From: Bacillota bacterium
Lineage (GTDB): Bacteria; Bacillota; Clostridia; Lachnospirales; Lachnospiraceae
Assembly (NCBI GenBank): GCA_023439505.1
Contig: JAEXNR010000047.1
Location: forward strand, 1 to 46,089
Reading direction: 5' to 3'
Length of the DNA stretch: 46,089 bases
Within the stretch, counting starts at the first letter, position 1. Each line of letters begins with the position of its first letter. Under the pieces are notes generated by a model. The model made no database searches, was not told the DNA's origin, and saw nothing but the letters and a program-made list of their open reading frames with translations. Of the stretch, positions 41,330-46,089 are shown piece after piece. The translations under genes and the position numbers were made by a program.

Positions 41330-42733
41330 ATGATTGTTATTGATCAGGATTGTGAGAAATCGTTAAGTGAGCAAATATATGCCTGTATTGTGCAGGAAAT
41401 TATCACAGGGAATAGAAGAGCAGGGGAGAAGCTCCCGGCTACAAGAAGATTAGCGGTGGAATTGTGTGTCAGTAGGAATACGGTCAATGCGGCTTATCAG
41501 CAGCTTATGGTAGAAGGATATGTTGAGGCCAGAGGTGGCAGCGGATATCTTGTAAATGAGGTGCCGATAGAGGTTTCATCCCCAAAGGAGCAGCACTATC
41601 TGACACCTGTTAAAAAAGTGGGGAAGAGCATACAAGAGTATGATTATGCGTTTGAATATGGGGCAATTGACAATGAGTGTTTTCCTTTTCGGGAATGGAG
41701 GAAAAGCATGGCGCATGCACTTGATCAAATAGAGCTTAGCCCTAGAAACGTATATCCTGATCGTCAGGGAGATTTGTCCCTTAGAAGTGAACTGTCCCGG
41801 TATCTGTATCAATCCCGCGGCGTGACCTGTGATGTTTCTCAGATTATTATAACAGCCGGACATCAGTACTCAATGGAGATTTTGGCCAATGTTTTTCAGA
41901 ATTCGGGAAAGATCTTTGCCATGGAAAATCCAGGGTACGATGGGATACGTACGGTTTTTTCCAATCATAAATATTATATTTTACCTGTTCCGGTTGAAAG
42001 GGACGGGATCTGTATGGATGTACTTCAAACCATACGGCCTGATTTACTATATTTAACACCGTCACATCAATTCCCTCTGGGATGTGTGCTGCCGGTGGCG
42101 AAACGAAAGAAAATCCTGCAGTGGGCGTATGAGAACAACACCTATATCATAGAAGATGATTATGACAGTGAGTTAAGATATTATACCAACCCACTGCCTT
42201 CCATGCATTCCCTGGATTATTATAACAGGACCATTTATGCGGGCTCCTTTTCAAAATCGTTGTCTCCGTCCCTGAGAACGGCCTATCTTGTATTACCGAA
42301 GCATTTGATGAGTGTTTATCATCATTATTATCAACGGTATAATTCTTATGTATCCCATATGATACAGCTGGCAATTTCGGATTTTATGTCTTCAGGCAGA
42401 TATGAGCGGCATCTGAATCGGATCCGAATGATATACCGTAAAAAACAGGAGAGTTTTTTGAATGCAGTGGAGGATATTTTTGGAACAAAGGCAGAATGTA
42501 TCGGAGATAAGGCGGGAATGCATATCCTTTTGGAAGTGAGGGCAAATTTATCTCAGGAAGAACTGCAGCGCAGGGCAAAAAAAATAGGAATCATGGTATA
42601 TCCAACCAGACAATATTATATGACAGAGAATTCCTGCCCTGAGAACCAGCTTCTTCTTGGCTTTTCCAGCATACCGGATCATAAATTCCGTGAATTGCTA
42701 ACCGCATTACATAACGTATGGTTCACAACATAA
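41330..42733 (+). CDS. MocR/PdxR-type GntR regulator with aminotransferase domain
   Basis: This 467-aa protein has an N-terminal GntR winged helix (KSLSEQIYACIVQEI, LPATRRLAVELCVSRNTVNAAY) and a C-terminal fold-type I aminotransferase domain with the PLP lysine Lys309 in YAGSFSKSLSPSLR, the PLP aspartate in IIEDDYDSELRY and the QFPLG region. MocR proteins sense PLP or aminated effectors and control B6, GABA or amino-acid genes. The ATG at 41330 follows AGAGGTG; the frame is open to 41267. No PLP-synthesis genes are adjacent; the divergent NimA-like gene is the likeliest target. Confidence 0.88.
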   Translation: MIVIDQDCEKSLSEQIYACIVQEIITGNRRAGEKLPATRRLAVELCVSRNTVNAAYQQLMVEGYVEARGGSGYLVNEVPIEVSSPKEQHYLTPVKKVGKSIQEYDYAFEYGAIDNECFPFREWRKSMAHALDQIELSPRNVYPDRQGDLSLRSELSRYLYQSRGVTCDVSQIIITAGHQYSMEILANVFQNSGKIFAMENPGYDGIRTVFSNHKYYILPVPVERDGICMDVLQTIRPDLLYLTPSHQFPLGCVLPVAKRKKILQWAYENNTYIIEDDYDSELRYYTNPLPSMHSLDYYNRTIYAGSFSKSLSPSLRTAYLVLPKHLMSVYHHYYQRYNSYVSHMIQLAISDFMSSGRYERHLNRIRMIYRKKQESFLNAVEDIFGTKAECIGDKAGMHILLEVRANLSQEELQRRAKKIGIMVYPTRQYYMTENSCPENQLLLGFSSIPDHKFRELLTALHNVWFTT

Positions 42734-42734
42734 A

Positions 42735-42779
42735 AAGGTGCTTTCTATCCTCTGTTTTTGAGGGGATGGAAAGCACCTT
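42735..42779. terminator. bidirectional terminator
   Basis: A 16-bp stem (42735-42750 with 42764-42779, one G-T pair) beginning AAGGTGCTTTC separates the convergent MocR and ABC ATPase genes. It is preceded by AAA but has no strong T-run on the plus strand. Confidence 0.75.
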
Positions 42780-42797
42780 CATGTTTGTTACACATCG

Positions 42798-43592
42798 TTA
42801 TGCAAGAATTGCTTTATCATTGGCAAATTCTTCACCGGATACGACCTCAAATTGATGCATCAGATCTGCCACCGTTAGCTTTTTCTTATCTTCTCCCTTA
42901 ATATCCAGGATAATCCTGCCTTCATGCATCATAATCAGACGGTTTCCATGGGCAATAGCGTCCTTCATATTATGGGTAACCATAAGTGCTGTCAGGTGAT
43001 TTTCCGCAATCATCTGATCGGTAACACGGAGTACTTTCTCCGCTGTCTTAGGATCCAAAGCTGCAGTGTGTTCATCCAGAAGCAGAAGCTTTGGCTGCTG
43101 CAGTGTTGCCATTAATAAGGTTAGTGCCTGACGCTGGCCACCGGAGAGAAGGCCTACTTTAGAGGACATGCGACTTTCCAGACCAAGATCCAGAATTTTT
43201 AATAATTCATGATATCTTGACTTCTCCTTCCTTGTTATACCCCAGCCCAGGGTTCGGCTTTTACCGCGGCGGGCTGCCAGAGCCAGGTTCTCCTGAATCT
43301 CCATGGTTGCAGCGGTACCGGTCATAGGATCCTGAAACACACGTCCAAGGTAAGCGGCTCTTCTATGCTCCGGCATACCGGTGATATTCTGATCATCCAG
43401 CAGAATGGCACCCTGATCCACCGGCCAAACACCGGCAATGGCATTTAGTGTAGTAGACTTTCCGGCACCGTTGCCACCGATGATGGTACAGAAATCACCG
43501 TCATCCAGGTGAAGGTTTACGCCGTTTAAAGCAATCTTCTCAACATTTGTACCAGGATTAAACGTCTTATGAATATCGATGATATTTAACAT
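42798..43592 (-). CDS. ABC transporter ATPase, TrpZ-like
   Basis: This 264-aa ATPase has Walker A GGNGAGKST, signature LSGGQRQ, Walker B LLLLDEHTAALDP and the H-loop MVTHNM. It energises the importer formed with the permease encoded 3 nt upstream and the lipoprotein before that. The Asp-Glu-His Walker B variant (DEH) is characteristic of this importer family. AAGGAGG precedes the start. Confidence 0.92.
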   Translation of the reverse strand: MLNIIDIHKTFNPGTNVEKIALNGVNLHLDDGDFCTIIGGNGAGKSTTLNAIAGVWPVDQGAILLDDQNITGMPEHRRAAYLGRVFQDPMTGTAATMEIQENLALAARRGKSRTLGWGITRKEKSRYHELLKILDLGLESRMSSKVGLLSGGQRQALTLLMATLQQPKLLLLDEHTAALDPKTAEKVLRVTDQMIAENHLTALMVTHNMKDAIAHGNRLIMMHEGRIILDIKGEDKKKLTVADLMHQFEVVSGEEFANDKAILA

Positions 43593-43595
43593 GGA

Positions 43596-44564
43596 TCAAA
43601 CCTCCTTATCGTTCTTTACCCTCAGTGTGGATAAAGAAGCCTTGGCGGTACGGCCAAAGGAACTTTTTCGTTTGCCCTGCAGATAGGGTACTGCAAGGAA
43701 AATAGCCACAATGATAGCGGTGAACAGTTTCAGGTCGTTGGAATTTAACTTTAACCAGAGTACGATACCAACAACAATGTAGTAGATTACCCCACCCAAC
43801 ACGACAAAGATCAGGCGGAAGGCAAAATTCATACGTTTTCTAAGAAGAGCATCACCAAATACTTCTCCGATAATGACTGCCGCAAGTCCGATTACGATGG
43901 AACCACGTCCCATATTAATATCAGAAAATCCCTGATACTGTGCCATAAGACCTCCAGCCAGACATACAATACCATTGGAGAGGGCTAAAGCAAGAACTTT
44001 CGTAAAATTAATATTAATCCCATTTGCTTTGCTCATAGCCGGGTTACATCCGGTTGCGCGGATAGAGCTGCCCTGCTCGGTTCCGAAATACCAGTATAAT
44101 ACGGCGATAAGAGCAGCGGCAAAGATTGAGGCAACAAGAATCGCTCTGGAAGTGTGCATCAGCGATATGATCAGATTATATTTTTGGACACTGAGGGCTT
44201 TATTTGCAGCCATTCCCATGATATGAAGATTTACGGAATACAGTGCGATCTGCGTTAAGATACCGGCAAGAATTGGCGGTATTCCCAATGAAGTATGCAA
44301 TAATCCGGTGATGAGACCTGCAACAAGCCCGGCACACACTGCAAACAGTAATGCTACGGGAATAGGGAATCCTGCCAGCGTCAGCATAACGGTCACAGCA
44401 CCGCCGGTTGCGAAGGAACCGTCTACCGTCAGATCTGCAAAATCCAGAAGACGGAACGTAACATAGACACCGAGGGCCATAATTCCCCAGATAATACCCT
44501 GAGCTATGCAGCCTGGAAGGGCATTGAGTAGATTTAGTGGGTTGAGGGTAGCAAAATAATCCAT
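43596..44564 (-). CDS. ABC transporter permease, TrpY-like
   Basis: This 322-aa permease has about eight to nine hydrophobic segments and resembles the branched-chain/ribose-type permease fold of the TrpXYZ family (GVYVTFRLLDFADLTVDGSF, ATGCNPAMSKANGIN). AGGAGG precedes the ATG. It is followed almost at once by the ATPase gene and preceded, across a hairpin, by the binding protein. Confidence 0.9.
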   Translation of the reverse strand: MDYFATLNPLNLLNALPGCIAQGIIWGIMALGVYVTFRLLDFADLTVDGSFATGGAVTVMLTLAGFPIPVALLFAVCAGLVAGLITGLLHTSLGIPPILAGILTQIALYSVNLHIMGMAANKALSVQKYNLIISLMHTSRAILVASIFAAALIAVLYWYFGTEQGSSIRATGCNPAMSKANGININFTKVLALALSNGIVCLAGGLMAQYQGFSDINMGRGSIVIGLAAVIIGEVFGDALLRKRMNFAFRLIFVVLGGVIYYIVVGIVLWLKLNSNDLKLFTAIIVAIFLAVPYLQGKRKSSFGRTAKASLSTLRVKNDKEV

Positions 44565-44634
44565 TCTTTTTCCTCCTTTTTCATTTCAATTTAGATAATT
44601 ATATAAATAATTACGATAGGATATAAAAACAGCA

Positions 44635-44670
44635 TTAAGGGGTGCCGGTAAATGCAAGGCACCCCTTTAA
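44635..44670 (-). terminator. hairpin between binding-protein and permease genes
   Basis: AAGGGGTGCC (44637-44646) pairs with GGCACCCCTT (44658-44667). On the minus strand it follows the binding-protein gene and is followed by TGTTTTTAT, so it can partly terminate transcription before the permease. Confidence 0.8.
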
Positions 44671-44694
44671 TCATAAGGTCGACTTTAACTTAAC

Positions 44695-45753
44695 TTATTC
44701 AGCCGCAATTGCTTCATAGGTATCGGGTATGGTTACACCAAGTTTTGCAGCACGATCTGACATGTATTTGTAAGAAACATTGGGTGCATACTTCACTTCC
44801 ATCTTGGTAATATCGGCACCGTTAACCAGGATATCATATGCCATCTCGCCTGTGGTATATCCTAAATCATAATAGCTGATGGAAAGAGTTGCAACGCCAC
44901 AGCCCTTACAGATTCCCTCTTCACCGGTAACGATAGGAACTCCTGCGGGTTCAGCCACGTTATTGATCGCTTCTGTACAGGATGCTGCGGTATTATCGGT
45001 AGGAATAAAAATTATATCACTATTTGCGCAGGCATTCTGGGTTACGGAAGCAACATCATTCGTATCAGCAAAGGTGTATTCGGTACAGGTATAGCCCATA
45101 TCCTTCAGGTATCCCATGATGACGGAAGACTGATACTTGGAATTGGATTCACCGGAGCAGTAAAGGATGCCAATGTTCTTAACATCAGGAAACAGCTCTT
45201 TGATCATATCTGCCTGTTTGTCTAAGGGAGCAAGATCAGAAGTACCGGAAACATTATATCCGGTTACGCCGGACCAATTGTCGATATCAAGAGCTGTACC
45301 GTAATCGGTAACGGAAGTACCAAGTACAGGAATCGTACTGGTGGAAGACGCAGCCGCCTGTAAAGCAGAAGTTGCATTGGCCATGATTAAATCATATTTG
45401 CTGGAAACAAATTGATTACTGATGGTAGCGCAGGTTGCGGAATCACCGGCAGCATTTTGCTCATCAAAGATTACCTTATCACCGAGTTTCTCGGTAAGGG
45501 CATCACGGAATCCTTTTGTAGCAGCGTCTAATGCAGGATGCTGAACTAACTGACAGATACCCACATAATAGGTCTTAGCATCATCTGTTGGCTGCGCGGT
45601 GTCGGTATCGGTATCAGTATCAGCTGGGGCCTGTGTTGCCTCGCTATCCGATGTAGACGGTTCTTCTGTCGATGGTGTGCTTTTGCTTCCGCAGGAAACA
45701 AGACCAAATACCATCGTAATTGACAGAATAAGTACAAGAATTTTTTTCATCAT
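44695..45753 (-). CDS. ABC transporter substrate-binding lipoprotein, TrpX-like
   Basis: This 352-aa lipoprotein has a signal peptide ending FGLVSC (lipobox Cys21), a Ser/Thr/Asp-rich linker that includes a TDTDTDT run, and a periplasmic-binding fold of the ABC_sub_bind family (YYVGICQLVQHPALDAATKGF, NATSALQAAASST, FIPTDNTAASC). Family members bind tryptophan, tyrosine or other small ligands; the ligand here is not established. The ATG at 45753 follows GAGGAGG; the earlier in-frame ATG at 45768 includes that site. No T-box leader is present, unlike many trpXYZ loci. Confidence 0.88.
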   Translation of the reverse strand: MMKKILVLILSITMVFGLVSCGSKSTPSTEEPSTSDSEATQAPADTDTDTDTAQPTDDAKTYYVGICQLVQHPALDAATKGFRDALTEKLGDKVIFDEQNAAGDSATCATISNQFVSSKYDLIMANATSALQAAASSTSTIPVLGTSVTDYGTALDIDNWSGVTGYNVSGTSDLAPLDKQADMIKELFPDVKNIGILYCSGESNSKYQSSVIMGYLKDMGYTCTEYTFADTNDVASVTQNACANSDIIFIPTDNTAASCTEAINNVAEPAGVPIVTGEEGICKGCGVATLSISYYDLGYTTGEMAYDILVNGADITKMEVKYAPNVSYKYMSDRAAKLGVTIPDTYEAIAAE

Positions 45754-45781
45754 AGTAGTCCTCCTCAATAAAAGTACAGAT

Positions 45782-45845
45782 AATTTAACACTTCATAGTG
45801 TTAAATTCTATGCATGTATTATAACATTTGAGAGCAGAAAGTCAA
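45782..45845 (-). promoter_or_regulatory. promoter and 26-bp inverted repeat of the TrpX-like gene
   Basis: On the minus strand TTGACT (45840-45845) and TATAAT (45818-45823) are 16 bp apart. Just downstream, AATTTAACACT (45782-45792) and AGTGTTAAATT (45797-45807) form a perfect inverted repeat with a 4-nt centre, within the first ~30 nt of the transcript. It is either a repressor operator or a 5' mRNA stem-loop. Confidence 0.8.
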
Positions 45846-45983
45846 TGGTTTCATTACATTTTTGCGAAAGTTGATTTTAAGATTTTATCTGACCAAAATT
45901 ACCGGATTCCGCTGATTTCAGAGAATAAAACGGAATAGGATTGATTGACGCGGTATAAAATGACATTAATTGTAATATTTACC

Positions 45984-46012
45984 TTGCAAAAAAAAGTAAA
46001 TCATTGTACAAT
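45984..46012 (+). promoter_or_regulatory. plus-strand promoter reading out of the window
   Basis: TTGCAA (45984-45989) and TACAAT (46007-46012) are separated by exactly 17 bp. Downstream, TTTAAC and GTTAAA near 46037-46073 echo the half-sites of the inverted repeat at 45782-45807. The gene driven lies beyond the window end; nothing coding was seen in 45846-46089. Confidence 0.55.
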
Positions 46013-46089
46013 ATAAACTATTAAGGAAACAAATGGAATTTAACCTCATATTTATTAAGTATAACGTTAAACTCTATTGATTTGATCTC

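Noticed and set aside
45754..46089. T-box leader for the TrpX-like importer
   Set aside because: Too little transcribed leader and no T-box-like conserved sequence; only an inverted repeat is present.

Overview
The window looks like a chromosomal segment of a low-GC, spore-forming, anaerobic Clostridia bacterium, most likely Lachnospiraceae. This rests on AT-rich codon use, strong AGGAGG-type ribosome binding sites, YesM/YesN-type two-component pairs controlling sugar ABC transporters that have no ATPase of their own, a flavodiiron protein, a LysM/GH18 spore-type protein and a TetM-like GTPase family common in that group. Genus and species cannot be fixed from sequence reading alone. No rRNA, tRNA or CRISPR array was seen.

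Layout. 1-1.6 kb: an IS110-family insertion sequence (transposase on the minus strand) with candidate ends marked by a 14/15-nt direct repeat. 1.7-6.2 kb: an ABC-2 type exporter permease without a visible ATPase partner, then a large PEP-synthase-like protein that lacks the phosphohistidine and PEP domains. 6.2-8.0 kb: glutamate dehydrogenase behind a leader of about 300 nt that contains terminator-like hairpins. 8.1-11.9 kb: small genes (PNPOx-fold protein, MazG-like protein, a membrane protein, a MORN-repeat protein) around a divergent flavodiiron protein/hemerythrin pair, probably oxygen or NO defence. 12-13.4 kb: a LysM/GH18 protein with a degenerate catalytic motif.

13.4-31.4 kb is a carbohydrate-utilisation island with two parallel modules. 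Module 1 holds a five-bladed beta-propeller glycosidase, a CUT1 solute-binding lipoprotein, two permeases, a YesM kinase and a short YesN regulator. Module 2 holds a solute-binding lipoprotein, two permeases, a GH35-type beta-galactosidase, an unknown protein, a YesM kinase and a full-length YesN regulator. A membrane diguanylate cyclase sits between them. Each solute-binding gene is followed by a hairpin before its permeases, which should make binding protein in excess. The modules probably import oligosaccharides, energised by an ATPase encoded elsewhere, and hydrolyse them in the cytoplasm.

31.5-45.8 kb: a compact formate/nitrite-type channel; a histidine phosphatase translationally coupled to a TetM-like translational GTPase fused to a C-terminal NYN nuclease domain of the YacP/Rae1 type; a Na/Pi cotransporter with a PhoU domain; a MarR-DHA2 efflux pair with a clear MarR-type operator; a PNPOx-fold protein divergent from a MocR/PdxR-type regulator; and a TrpXYZ-type ABC importer read on the minus strand from a near-consensus promoter with an adjacent 26-bp inverted repeat.

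The two observations most worth follow-up are (i) the GTPase-NYN fusion, which would join a ribosome-binding translation factor to a ribosome-associated endoribonuclease, and (ii) a dispersed element of up to ~125 nt present three times between 32.2 and 41.2 kb, always intergenic and just upstream of a likely promoter, whose long hairpin shows paired base changes between copies.
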